Shown here one piece after another: positions 46,299 to 59,394 of a stretch of 64,000 bases of DNA. Every line of letters begins with the position of its first letter. Positions within the stretch are counted from its first letter, which is position 1. The position numbers were made by a program, and so were the translations under genes. The notes beneath the pieces are model-generated. The model saw only the letters and a list, made by a program, of their open reading frames with translations. It had not been told where the DNA came from and searched no databases. This DNA comes from Daucus carota subsp. sativus (taxonomy: Eukaryota > Streptophyta > Magnoliopsida > Apiales > Apiaceae), in assembly GCF_001625215.2 (NCBI RefSeq), contig NC_030387.2:34371606-34435605 (forward strand), given 5' to 3'.

Positions 46299-46950
46299 GG
46301 GTTTATCTGGTGTGTATTCATGGCCACATACTAAGAGGGGTGTATTGGATTGGGATTTTAAAGCATTTTTTTGCATTCATGAAATCCGAGGGTATTCGAT
46401 TGGGATTGTTTGAAATCCATTAAAATTTTGAGGTATTCAATTGGGATTTTAAATTATGCTACAAAATCTGGTGGTATTCAATTAGGATTTTAAATTATGC
46501 TTTAAAATCCGATGGTATTCAATTGGGATTGTTTAAAATCCATTAAAATCTGATGGTATTCAAATGCTGATGGATTTTTTTTCATTTCATAAAATGATGG
46601 ATTTTGTGGCATTCTTCAGTGTATTTTAAGTTTTTTGAAATCCCATCAAAATCAATGGGATTTTGAAGCATTGTACCTAAATCCCATCAACTCTGCGACA
46701 TTTTATTAAGAATCCGCACAAAATCAAAATCTCATACAATCCATTAAAATCCATAGACTAAAAACAATCCATTAAAATCCCAATCGAATACACCCCCCTA
46801 AGCACTAAAATCTATGAATTTGGATGGTTTTGATTAGTGTGGTTGTTGTTGTAAATACAGCAGGTCTACCATTATTAGAGGGTGTAAGCCAATCAAAATC
46901 TTCCAAATTCATAGATTTTAGCACTTACCATGTGCTCATGAGCACACCAT
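46299..46950. mobile_element. Second MULE-type MITE, split by a nested insertion
   Basis: The outer parts (46299-46334 and 46799-46950) match the 10345-10537 element. They share GGGTTTATCTGGTGTGT, a degraded CCCATGGGCACAC, GCACTAAAATCTATG, TAGATTTTAGCACTTA and GCTCATGAGCACACC. The copy is interrupted at CTAAG by a PIF-like MITE. No clean outer 9-bp duplication was found, so it is the older copy. Confidence 0.7.
46335..46798. mobile_element. PIF/Harbinger-like MITE nested in the MULE MITE
   Basis: 464-bp element with long inverted ends GGGGTGTATTGGATTGGGAT and its counterpart, flanked by the 3-bp duplication TAA (46332-46334 and 46799-46801). Internally it has several copies of GGTATTCAATTGGGATTTTA. 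It is non-coding. Confidence 0.8.
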
Positions 46951-48076
46951 AAAAAAACAGTATATTACTAATTTTCTTAATACAAAATTAGAATATAAAT
47001 TTATAATTAAATATATCCAATTCACGAATTACAAGAGGAGAGATAGGTGTATATTTGTAAGATTATAAGAGTTTTTTTCAAATGAATTAAATTATAATAG
47101 TTATCGGTAAAATAATTGTCTTATATTTTTTATTGATAGGAGTGATTATAAAAAATTTGTTTTAAATTCAAATTAAGTTATAAAAATGTGTAAAATATAT
47201 CAATGCTTTCGGTATCTTTTCAAAAATATGACCAAAATCAATTATTTTTTAGACTGTAACACTATGTTGTATCATATTTTTACAATTAATAGATATATAT
47301 TTTAAATATTTTTGGAAAAACTTTATATTTTGGGGTATTTGTTTACCACTTAAAAGACCAGTTTCTGGGTGTATAAGTTAAAAGCACTTATTCGTACTGC
47401 TTGTGTAAAAAATCAAGAAGCACTTATAAAAAACTAAGAATGTTAGTTTTTATTTGTGGGTTTCTACTTCTTTCGCAAACATTTTAATTACTTACAAGTC
47501 TTAACTTTTTTATTCTAAACAAAAAAAAAATTATTTTAAATTCATCCAAACAGCCCTTTTATATGTATTTTTGTTAAATTTAAACGATGGGATATACACA
47601 AAATGTGAGACGGTGATGCATGACTAGAAATCTGCACATTGTCAACAAACACGGGTAAACTGACGAACTCTGCTTAGAACCATGGCCAGACTCTTAACAT
47701 TATGATAAGTACGAAGAAAAAACTATTTCACATGAGAATATCTTAAAATTTTTAAATGTAATTTAAAATTTAAAATTTTATCATATTTTACTAAACTTTT
47801 TCAAGCTTTTCCAAATTTGTAATAAGCTTTTTTATTTTCTTTAATATGAATTGAATATACCAGAAAAGATACTAAAAATGAGAATTAAATATACCCCTAA
47901 ATTCAAATTCTCACAAAAGATATCAAATTTGTATAATTTTCTAAAAGCTTTGGACCCTCAAGTGCAATAGGGCTTGAAAGCAAAAATTGTTGCAAATTGC
48001 AAACGCTTCCGCAAGCAAAACCACGTAGAAGCACAATAGATTGCCAGGCAGGCACAAAGCTAGAGTCTTTAGCCCC
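46951..48076. other. AT-rich spacer upstream of the PDS5-like gene
   Basis: No genes recognised. A stretch about 47330-47560 beginning GGGGTATTTGTTTACCACTT and ending CCAAACAGCCC resembles a decayed MITE. A further 300 bp is very AT-rich. Confidence 0.45.
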
Positions 48077-48090
48077 TATATAAACCCTCC
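48077..48090 (+). promoter_or_regulatory. TATA box of the PDS5-like gene
   Basis: TATATAAA at 48077-48084, overlapping a telo-box-like AAACCCT, about 125 bp before the ATG at 48206. Spacing fits a transcription start near 48110. Confidence 0.65.
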
Positions 48091-48205
48091 ACCGAAACAC
48101 ACATTTGTTTATATCGCTTTCAAGAACACTTCTCTCTCTGTCCAAACCTTGTATCTAAGTTCTTAATCTTAAATCCGACAAGGGTTTCTTGGGGTTCGTG
48201 TCCAA

Positions 48206-51200
48206 ATGGCTTCTTCTCCCACCCTTCCACCCCCTCCATCCATCTCAGAAGAAGAGCTTGAAGAGGAGCTTACAGATGTTGGGAACAAGCTGTTGAAACC
48301 CCCTTCTTCAACTGATGAACTCTTGAAGCTTCTTGATGTGAGGCCCCTTTTTCTTGTTTTTCATCATAAAGATTTGATTTTTATGTGTGCCCTTTTGGGA
48401 TTAATTGATTTTGTTGGTCTGCTTGTTATTTGTTTCTCATTTCGTGATGAATTGATGTTGGTTTCTCTAATTGGGTTTGTTTCTTGTGAAAAGTTTGTGA
48501 TTTTTAGCATAAAGGTTTGATTTTTGTTTCTTTAGGTTTGGATTGATTTGATTTTGCACATATATGATTTGTTTGTGAATAGATGTGGTGGTGAATGTTG
48601 TTCAATTTTGGTACAAGTACTCTGAGGATTCGTTCATGTCATGGCGTGTTGATTGATTTGTCTAGTAATGCCGGGCTGGAGTGATAGAATGCTATGCTAA
48701 CATGACTTTCTTTTTATAAAACCATGTTGTTACTATACATGTATGTGCGCGCGCACCCCCACTCACCGCAAACATGTACCATGTGATGTTTAAGGGTTTA
48801 TTTAGTCGGGCTTTTATGACGACTGTCTTGTGGTGCGATATGTTACCTTTGCAAACCTTAGGGTTTTATATGTTTAATGTACGGATAAGTATTTCCGCTG
48901 ACCTAAAATGATGTCATAGCTTTCTGATTTTTGTTGAATATATGTTACAACTCATTGGCATATGGGTGCAGAAAGTGAATCGAATATCTGGTAAATATTT
49001 AGTTGTTCAAGTATCGGTTGCTTCCTATTTGTTGGGATATTTCTTTTGAATATAGTATTATGTAAACCAAAAGCTTACGGATGTCTCTGTTATCTATAAT
49101 TAGAAGAAATATTAATGCTATTGCGTAACATTGTATATACCACCAGTATACAAATTTTACAGTTTGTAACACACGTTATACTTTCTTGTCATGTACGTCT
49201 CTCTCTCTCTCTCTCTCTCTGCCGTTTTTCCTTTTTGCTACATGTCTCATTATAGTCTTTCCTTTGCATTTTCATCACATGTTATGCTTGTTATGTTGAC
49301 AATTTGTAACCTTAAATCTGCAATATTTCAGTTTTCGACCTTCATTTCCTGATATTGGATTATATGATCATTTTCTAATATTGGATTTATGATCACTTGT
49401 TAAGCACTCTTTATCATAGCTTATACACCTTATTGACATTTATTTATTCAAACCATCTTCCAAGCTATCTACAAGAATTCCTGCATAAACATAGTACATA
49501 TTACATTCTCTGGTTTCATGCTGTTATTTTAGGAACTCGGATGTCTCTTGTCCAAGGTCAGTCAAGAGCCAACTCTTTCAATGCTCGATGCTCTTCAGCC
49601 TTCAATGAAGGCGCTAATGGGTACTGAAATATTGATGCACAATGATACTGATGTAAAAGTTTGGGTTGCATCTTGCATTAGTGAAATTGCAAGGATTATG
49701 GCGCCAAATGCACCTTACAGCGATGATGAAATGAAGGTACTTTAATTTCTAAAATAAAATTACTTTTTTTACAAAGTTAGATGGACTTCTTGTTTTATTA
49801 TTCGTGGTTCATATTTTTCCTGAAATCATACAAATTGATGTAATTTTACGATATTACATGTTGCAATTCTCATTCTATTGCTCTACAGAAATTTTTTCAG
49901 CTCAGCATTGTAGCAGTTGAGCAATTATCCAATACCAGTGGTCGTAGTTACTCCAGAGCCGTTTTAGTTCTTAAAACCCTTGCAAACATAAGGCTCTGTG
50001 TTCTAATGTTGGACCTTGAATTGGATGATTTAATACTTAAAATGTTTGAGCGGTTTCTAGACATCAAGAGGTATGTATTGTAACCATGCTTTGTTACATG
50101 TAGAGTATCAAAAATATTTTAATCGTATCATATAAATTCTTGCTCCCCTTTCAATGTGCAGCCTACCTGATGCTCTATTATCAGATATGGAGAGAATCAT
50201 GACCTTGATTGTAGAGGAAAGCGAAGAGCGTTCATTTGAACTTATGAGCGTTCTTCTAAAAAGTGTGAAGAGGGAAAATCAGGTAGCAATTTATCATTCA
50301 CCTGGGTTATATGAGCATGAGCATCCCTTTTATTCATTTTATTTATTTATTTTCGCTTGGGGTTTTCAGTATGTTTCTCCCGTTTCATGGGAGTTGGGGC
50401 AGAAAGTCTTGAAAAACTGTGCTGGCATACTCGTATTGGATATTCAAAAAGCAGTCAGCACCATGGGAATGGCATATACTGAGTTTTCAGAAATTGTTGC
50501 TTCAATATGTCAAGTGGCGCCTAAAACAGACAATGTGGTAGGTGTTCTTTTGACCTATTTCCGTTTATGCCAATTCTGAATTAATATCTGTCTAGACTAT
50601 ATGGAGTGCTGGATCTATCTGCAGTGATTGCAAATGTCGTCCTACTTTGATGTGTATGTAGAAATTATTTTTTGCCTTAATTCTTTTCTGTTGGTTTATT
50701 TGCAATTCTGTTGATTTTTCCATGCTTTTGTATTTCTAGTAGGAGGCGTTGTGTTGAGTAAATTTGAAAAATGGCTCTGACCTTTTAAACCTATATCGTA
50801 CTATCGTGGGACTTCGCTTCACTCTCAGTTTGGACTTTGAGTTTGACCAATACAGATAGTTCACAATAACATGCATGCTTCCACAGCCATTTAGTCATTA
50901 GAATGTAATGACCTTGTCTTCTGTTCTTACATCTGTGGCCACTAAATTGCTCAAACTCAAATTTTTTTTTACAGGATACTCAAACATTTGTATCAGATGC
51001 CATCAGTCTGATGAAAAATGACGAAAATGCAGAAGAACCAAGATCTGGCATGATTAGTGGCGGATCTGACACTCTTGTGCATCAGATCGCTTTAACCAAT
51101 TGCCAACAGATAAGTGTCGCACCACTAAGCAATTCCCAACCTAAAGATATTAGTAAAGGAGCCGTGGCACAACAATCTCAAAGAAAAAGGGGTAGAAAAC

Positions 51201-54200
51201 CCAATTCTCTGAAAAAAGAAGAGGAGGGATATGACAATTCATGGGTTATTGGAATAAGCAGCTCTAATAAAACACCTTGTCGTGGGAAGAATGCCAGAAA
51301 GAGAAGTATTCCATCTAATAGTTCAGCTTTGGCAGGTTCATTTTCTCCATCTGAACCTGGCAAAGAACCCAAATCTCTTGCCTTTTCAGTCAATAATGTA
51401 CAAGGTGTGAGTCTACCTTTGCCACCGGTTGAGAATTGTAGCACTCCAGAGAATGTTCACTCTAGACCTCAATCTGGTGTGCAACAGAAAGAAAAATCGA
51501 ATAGTTCAATGAATGCAGACAACGGCCTCAATCTATTGTCAGTCTCTGCAGGAGATCTGGTCAAAACCCAGAGTGAAGGAACGCCAGTGAGAGTAGCTTC
51601 TAAAGTATCTGGAAGCACTGGGAATCCCCGGGGAAGGAGAAAGAGAGGTCCGGTAAATACTGCATCTCAAGGTGATGGGAAAGCAAAGCGTAAGAGGGCC
51701 GCAAGGAAAAGTGAAACCGGAGATGCTGCTGTGAAAAACAGAGAAGGTATTATTCCTTCTACGACAGATGGTATTGGCAGTTCTCAGGAAATAAAGACGG
51801 ATTTTCCAGTGTTGCAACTTGATGCTGGTGTACAAAAACTAGGCAGGAGTGCTCCCATTGGGCATGCTACTGATAAAACTAGTGATGAGTTTGCATATGG
51901 TGGGGCATCAAAGGTATGTTGCAATAATAATTTGGAAGTGTTGTGCCATTTAATGTTTATTTTTGGTGTCCTGTGTTGTTAACACCAATAAGTTCTTAGT
52001 TGAACAATTTTTATGAAGTTCATTTTCTTTGTTTTTTATAAACGACTTTTCCATGCTATTATCAAATAACACATGGAATTAGCTGTATATGACTTTTCCA
52101 TGCTATTATCAAATAAGAAATAACACAAGGAATTAGCTGTCCATATTAACACATCAGCAGCTCATATTTTGTATACTCATTCATAGCCATATTATACCTA
52201 CTGCTTAGTATTGCTTCTGTCAGCAAACAATTTCACAAACATTTTAGCCACCTATTTGAATCAAACTAGTGGTTTGTTACATTATATTCCTGAGATATAT
52301 GCTTTGTGCATTCTAAGACTCTTCGCAGAATGGATTTCTTTTAACAATACGTTCCTCGGTGCAAACTTAGGGTCAGCTGTTAAATAATGATATCTACTTT
52401 TTAAGCAAAACAAAAATTCTGGATAGAAGAAGCGACGTAGGGTGTATCATATAAGGAACGAAGATCAAAATCGTTGTAGTAACTATACTCTGAAATATGA
52501 GAAAGCAGCACTGTTAGCCGGTGTGAAATTATGTGGTGATGTGTAATATAGATGCCTCATCACAATTTTTATATTTGTAAGAATGTTGTAAAGTTGTATT
52601 TTGTAGCTTAGTTTTGATTAAAATGTTCCTTCTCAGGATCATGGTGAAGAGTTAGTTGGTCGCAAGATAAAGGTTTGGTGGCCAGCAGATGACCAGTAAG
52701 TACTAATGATCATCCCTCCTGCCTCCTTAAATTTTGTGACGTTTTTACAAGCCGCGTATGTTCTTCGTGATATTAACAGTTGTATCCTCTGCACATTTTT
52801 GCTGGTTTGGATTAGAATAGACATTATCACAAATCAGCTACAGATATGTTGGCAGCATAAGCGGTGCACTATATCTTTTTCACATAAATGTTGGAGAATG
52901 TGGTCTAGTCATCGACATGAACAGAAAAGTGTAAATGTTTTGTTGCTCGTAGTAGACTTATTATGCTTCTGTGTCCTAGAATAACCTTTGTAGCATTATT
53001 GAAAGGTTATTATTTAGGATGGCTTCTCGTCTGATGGCAAGCTAGGTATTTAGTAATTTTAAAAATTACCCACGGCTTCATATTTTGTCACTCTAATAAT
53101 TCTAGAAGCATGAAATTTAAAGGACCATGAAGCACATATGTTTCAGCAGTGTGTCCCTTCCTGGGGTTTAATATAAGTTTGGGTATAGTCCTTGTTGTTT
53201 GATAGATGATTAATTGTCTCTCCTTTTTTCTTGTCTATATTCTACCTTTTAGCTTCCTGTCTGTTAAAAACTTCTTAGGTTTAATACGTGTGAAAGTTAT
53301 ATGTGATATATATTGGCAGGAGTTTATTACATGTGTTATGCGTTAATATATTGCAGATATATGTTTTAATTAAATTAATTTGCCTATTGTTTTGTTTTTT
53401 TAGGTTTTACAAAGGAGTTATCACTGGATTTGACCGAGAACTAAAAAAGCATAAGGTGCATTACTATGGGTGCATGCCTCTGTTAACTTCTTTTATTATT
53501 CTTTTTTGTTGGCAATGATTTCTGTACTTCCCAAATCAAACTGACGCCAAGTGCAACCATGACCTATATGAATTGGTTTTGTTTTGTTTTTGCTCGATGC
53601 TCTTGGCACTTTCCCCATCTAATATATAGGTGTTGACCCGTCCATGGCAGGCCCGATAGTGGTAATTGTGTTGGTACCTAGCTCCCAAAGATGTAGTTGA
53701 CTGTGTATGATTGACCTTGAAGGAAATCCCATGATAAGACAAACAAACTACAGCGTAAAAAGATCTTTGTCCACATCCTAAAATCTCAGTATAGTTGATT
53801 AAATATTTCTCTATACATGTTTTGTCTCCCTGAAGGAATTCCAGCCCCATTTCCTCAGCTCCTGCTAGGTGATGTGGCTGGAGATGAGAACCAGCATTAA
53901 GACCCCTCTTTATAGCATTCTGAAAATTGGCAATACCATGGCTTGCCTTGCACCCTCTGTTTGCATTATATTTTGGGCTTTTTTTGCCTTCTCCATTGAT
54001 TTTATGCTTTTCCTGCCTTTTCCATTGTCACTAATTATTAGAGAGAAACTGCTTCATTTAAGAATTGTTTGTCTTCTTAAATGAATCAGAGATTTATTGA
54101 AATCTAAAACTGATCATCAATTAGTTGTCTGTTTCACAGGTGGAATATGTTGATGGCGATCAAGAGAATTTGTATCTTAGAGCAGAACGTTGGGAAATAG

Positions 54201-56533
54201 TTGAAGATGTGAGTGAATCATGATGCATATTACGTGACTTTGTCTTTGCAACTTTTTCTTATTATTTTGTTACTTTTTTATATAATTGGGCAATTGAAAA
54301 TATGCTTTACTGATGGTAGGAGGAAGACAGCGAGGCAACTGAAGATACACGGCCACCTTTAGTAACTTCAGCTAACAGGTAAGCAGCTTCTAATTATATT
54401 ACTTTTGCCGTTTGACTATTTCTTAGGTCTAAAATTTTTCAAATAATTTTGGACATACTTCACATATGTATGAACAGAATAATTTGACTGTTGATTTTTG
54501 TAAAGAACAGAATAGTCAGTTAATTGTTTAGTTGCATCAGCAGTCTATTTTGTTAGCTATGTAGGTTGATAGATGTTAAATTCTTGTATGTATACTAGCC
54601 TATCTGGACTAGATTGGTAATATCTGCTCATTACCAATAATATGGACAGTTACTTCAGGAAATAGGCTCTTGAAAATCATCACTAGTGTAATGTTCCTCA
54701 TTTCAAATTAAATTTCACTGTTGCTTGGTTTCATGGCGGATTGTTCTGTCCTAGTCTAAGTTACACCTAATGATGTCCAGAGATCATATTAAGCACTGCT
54801 GACTTGCCTATAATTGAAATTGCCACTGATTTTTGGGATCTATGATATTCCTAGACCCAACTATAATTGGTACAAAGGTTCTGTGAATTCTGTCCCACTG
54901 TAACTTTTATTTGGTACACCATTATCAATTTTGAGGATTGGTATGATTTGGGAAAAATCTGTGTTTAAATGCTGGTAATCATTATAGAAAATGTAATACA
55001 TTATAACTTTGATAGACATGTGCAGTGTGTCCACACATCCGATTATGAATTAGCATTCAGCTGTAAACTCAATATTTTAATATCTTTTAAATTGATTTAG
55101 GAAACATGAATAATTTTCCTCGTGCTTCACTTAGCAAACATAAAGTAGTTTAACTCTGTCCAGCAACTGGTTTTCTGTAACATGCGTTGGAATTATCTGA
55201 GATCCTTCTACTAATATTTTAATGCCACACTTGATATAAAACTTTCAAGCTTCTAAACACCTTTCCTTTTGTGCAACTATCTGCTATATGACATATAGCA
55301 CTCTGTAATGAAACAGAATTTTCCTATTGATTAAGAGACCAATTGAGTTCAACTAGATATATGCTGTGCCTTATTACGTGTTAAACGTCTAATCCTTCTT
55401 TTTTGATTTACTCGATGCAGGTTCCCCAGTGCTGGAGCTAATTCTTCTCATCCAGGGAATCTCAGTGAAACGGTGAGATCATAGTAAACTCTTTTTATGG
55501 AAAGTATAACAAGAAGTTGTGTTGAGAATTTTGTACCATCATAAGATTGACTGATGATGTTTCTGTGACTGGTCATCATATTCCTCATCTCCTATAAACA
55601 TTGCAAAATTTATCTGGTTATTTTGCACTTGTTTAATCAAAAGGAGCAAAGTGTTTAAAATTTAAGAACTGTGGAGAAGAAAATAATGTCATCTTTTTAT
55701 TAGGCTCATGTAGAAATTATTTCTGATAATATTCTGTGAAAATCCAATGCAGGCTTCTGCTTCACATAAGCAAGGCATGCTTGTCCGCAGTAAATTGAAG
55801 CCAGATGGGGTGAGTTGGTCCATTGTTTACTGTGTGATCTCTTCCATCTCTTTTATCCTGAAACTTATAAGCTGAATGAAGAAACTCGATGCAATTGTCT
55901 TACTATTTATAATCCATTCCTTTCCAGGCTGGAAGGACAAAAAGGAGGACAGTGCATGATGTCCACAGCAAAATTTCACCAGCACATGAGGCAAGTGAGC
56001 ATGCTGGCGAAACAAGCAGCATCCCAGTCACTGTTGCTGGGTACAGGGTGAAGTCTGCCAATGCACCTATTCTAACCTCCATTATAGCGAGGTACGGTGA
56101 CATTGCTGCCAAGTGCATGTTCACTTCAGCCACTGTCAGAGCATCAATGCTTGATGTTATATGCGACATTGTCAAGCGGCTGCGAAGCGGCAATGCGCAG
56201 CAGACCCTATCGCGGCTCGATGCTATGGAGACTGAGCTGCGAGATGCAGAGGCTGCCAAAATCGAGGTCTCCTGGCTCCAACAATGCTTGACCAAGTGCC
56301 GTGAAGCTCAAGGCAAAATCCCCTCCGTGCTCAGAGAAATGGAGTCCAGCCTGTGGCTGGTCTCCAAAGCTGCAGAAAGGGACTTGGCAGCCGCTCAAAA
56401 GTGGGCCAAGGAGTCCGAAAGCTGCTTAAGAGCATTAGCGGTGGTCGGGAAGAAGTTCCGCGATGAACTGGCCCTACATGAATCCAAAGCAAGCGAATGG
56501 CGGAATCCCCTGGATGAGCTGGCCAAGCCGTGA
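48206..56533 (+). CDS. PDS5-like cohesin cofactor with Tudor and PEARLI-4 domains
   Basis: Related to the small plant PDS5 proteins (PDS5C/D/E group), nuclear cohesin-associated factors in sister-chromatid cohesion and DNA repair. Thirteen exons: 48206-48337, 49533-49736, 49889-50070, 50162-50282, 50370-50537, 50975-51913, 52637-52695, 53404-53455, 54140-54208, 54320-54378, 55421-55472, 55753-55809 and 55928-56533. All are GT-AG and in phase, total 899 aa. Residues 1-235 are the HEAT-like PDS5 N-terminus (SISEEELEEELTDVGNKLL; SDDEMKKFFQLSI). Exon 6 encodes a long basic, disordered linker (AKRKRAARKSE). Exons 7-9 encode a Tudor domain (VGRKIKVWWPADDQFYKGVI, VEYVDGDQENLYL). The last exon encodes a PEARLI-4 (phospholipase-like) domain with YRVKSANAPILTSIIARYGD. 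This tail is unexpected for PDS5; phases support it, but readthrough splicing of two genes is possible. Confidence 0.85.
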
Positions 56534-57144
56534 GCCTGTGATGTGGGTTTAGAGTAGCAAACATGTGTAGTTCCAGAATTTGTGGATGTTGTAAAATGTT
56601 TGTCAAGTTAACAAGTCTTTAGTTGGATGTATTTCTGAGGGTTTGGTGTCATATTTTGACAGGATTTCACAAGGTGAAACAAACAAAAAGTTTTTGGTTT
56701 TCTTAAAACACAACATATGTTGCCGTACTATATCTGTTTCTGTTTGTAATCCGTCTGTTACATGTTCGATCAGAACATACAAGAAGGCAATTAAGTGTTG
56801 AATTTATATCTAAAGAGTTCTTTGCAAGTATAAGTAAGCTCTGGGAAGATCATCTACTTTCTAATGATGATGTGCTTCGCATGGGTATTAAAAAATTGTT
56901 AATTTTATTGTTGAAAACTAAGTATGAATTTAGAAAAAGTAGTTTTGAAAAATATATATAGACTACTTGTATGCCAAAATCACCAGCAAAAAATAACATA
57001 ATTCTTAATATCAAAATGCACAAATGCTACAATCATTCAACGAGTCAGCAATAACTTGAATACTTAACAATACTAACTAATCAGAATATTAGCCCCCTTG
57101 TACACAAGTATTATATTAAGGTGCAATGCAGAAGTCAGTCTACA
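56534..57144. other. Convergent 3' ends, no gene
   Basis: Holds the 3' UTRs of the PDS5-like gene (+) and the nucleoredoxin-like gene (-). No other feature was seen. Confidence 0.5.
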
Positions 57145-59394
57145 TTAGTCCCAAAAGTCCCAATGGAACCTCTCTATCAAGTCAAAGCCAATTTCCGTTT
57201 CGAAACGACCATAATGGAAAGGAAACTCATCCTCTCTTTCCATGTGAGGATTGGAGGTTGCCCTCACAACCTTGCCATCATGATCAAATACCAGGATACC
57301 ATAACCATAATGGAATATATCATGCAATATTTTTCTCACAGTCGAGTCCTTGTACGGGTAATCGGGATGCAGTCTCAACCATGGCACTTCTTGCCCCTTC
57401 TTTGATCCGATGTGTATCACCTCAAACTCATCACTCTGACCTCTTTTTTTTTGATACACTTCTTGGAGCTTGATCTTGAACCGGATGTACAACTCATTTT
57501 GTACAGCATCACAAAATACAATAACTCCCTTACTGACAATATCAGAACAAGGAACCTGGACAAGAAAATAATAGTTAGACATTAAAAAAACTTTACAGCA
57601 TTCCTAAAACTAGTATTTAAGGACTTTATAACATATAAATAATGGAACTACACATGCATTGAAGATAAAAATATCACCTCTGAACCACACCCTCGAATGA
57701 AGACAGGTTCTGGATCCCATAACATACTAAGGTTCACCTTCTTTATTGCCTCAACCTGCAAATGAAGACCTCTTTTGCGTGTAAAAGGGTACCCTCGAGA
57801 ACCAAACTTCATCAACACATCACTGGCACCAAAAGGTTCAAAGTACTGTCCATATGGTCCAATGACAACAAGTGAAGGATCCGGCTGTGGTCCCCCCAAC
57901 TCAGACGGATATAGGTACACACGTTGCAATTTCTTACAGTTTGAGTCTCTAAATGGAAGGGCCAACCAAGGCATTGTCCCAAATTCTTGCATGAAAGATT
58001 TTTCATTTGTGCGCCCAAGTGTATTCCAGGAGTCATATATATAAACAAGTACAACCTCCAACTTCATTTTTTCTTCTTCGACCAAGACTTTGTACGCATC
58101 CTTAAGCCGTGCCGTCAAAGCTTTGGTACAACCCGATTCATAAAGATACAATATCACTGTCTTATCTTCAAGTTCACTAATATTCACCTAAAAAAAGAAC
58201 CAAAACACATGAACACTATATATATGTCAACAAGGAATTAGTGCATTTCAGATTTGATCATAGTATGGAACACCGAAATTTGACATGCATATAATATTGT
58301 CATGCAAGTCTATAAAATTTATAATTACCTTGTGCCCTTTATTATTAATGAGATAGTCACGTTGAGGGGAGGCCAAAAGCGCCGTGAGAGATGGATAATA
58401 TCGAGCTCTATCATCTTGGGAAATAAGGTGTTCTATTTTTTGTTTAGAAAAAGGATAACCTGCAGCTCCATATGCTTGGAAGAGTGAAATGGCATTGTGT
58501 TGCATTATCACACCAGTGTTGCTGATCACAATTGAGGCTGGAGCATCAAAACCTCGAGATTCGGAGGCAATGAATTTTTTTGCCAATTGCTTCCTAGCTA
58601 CCGAATCTGAGAAAGGAACTGCAGTCCACGGCATTGAACAAAACATATCCCGGAATTCATCTTCCTTCCCATCACCAACAGCAATGAAAACAACCTCAAA
58701 AGGACGATCTACATCAGAGAGCAACTCATTGTATATATCTGTCAAGTGAGCGGTGCTCAGCCAAGTAGTATTGTAATCCGGTGTTAAATACTCAAAATGT
58801 AAGACAACCACCTTCGGTTCCAACTGCTCCCGCATGACCTGCACGAATGAATAATAGACATCCTTAAGCCTTCGAGCCCGTAATAAACCACTAATTCCCA
58901 TTCAGTTTAATTCCAATCCTTCCCAATCAGTTTAATCCCAATCCACAAAATCTAAAGCAAATACAGGCCGATTATGTGATACTTTCAAGCCACACTATTT
59001 AATACTATGTATAACTAACACCCACCGGCACACACACCTACATACATACATAGTCTCTTGCACTCGTAAAAGCATGGTTTAGAACCTGTTTGCCTAAGCA
59101 TGTGTTTTAAGCCAAAATATATCTGTTTGTGTAACTCACAGCTTAATACATAAAATTACGTTAAATCATAATCAATTCATTTCATAAGTCATAAGTTCAG
59201 TCAAAAAGGCTTCTAGTCATGTTCCGGCGATTAAATCGACTCCCAGAACCAAACACAAGACATCTCAACATCTAACACAAGACAGCATAAAACTAAAACA
59301 AAGATATGTATACCAATTCATCAGAATTGCTTTTGACGAGAAAATCTCTGTCTGAGTTAAAGAGAAGGTCTCTTGCATCATCTCGCCGAGGCAT
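57145..59394 (-). CDS. Nucleoredoxin-like protein lacking CxxC redox sites
   Basis: Plant nucleoredoxin (NRX1-like) relative. Exons on the minus strand are 59394-59314, 58838-58329, 58187-57678 and 57555-57145, all GT-AG in phase 0, giving 503 aa. The N-terminus LLFNSDRDFLVKSNSDEL is the usual NRX lead. Exons 2 and 3, each exactly 510 bp, encode two thioredoxin-like domains (residues 28-197 and 198-367). They keep the NRX blocks FEVVFIAVGDGKEDEF, CSMPWTAVPFSD, TMPWLALPFRDSNC and GAAGYPFSKQKIEHL. The WCxPC active site is replaced (LHFEYLTPDYNTTW; LYLYESGCTKALTA). The third, C-terminal unit is also divergent (VIVFCDAVQNELY). No Cys-rich DC1-like tail follows. Probably not an oxidoreductase; it may act as a binding protein or inactive paralogue. 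Confidence 0.82.

Noticed and set aside
49201..49222. CT repeat as a regulatory GAGA-type site
   Set aside because: It lies within intron 1 of the PDS5-like gene and is more simply a microsatellite.
55903..56606. Antisense frames over the PEARLI-4 exon
   Set aside because: Long only because of the less AT-rich coding exon on the other strand.
58839..58901. ATG at 58901 as an alternative start of the nucleoredoxin-like gene
   Set aside because: These 21 codons are intron read-through. The acceptor at 58839 and the upstream exon 59314-59394 give the typical NRX N-terminus.
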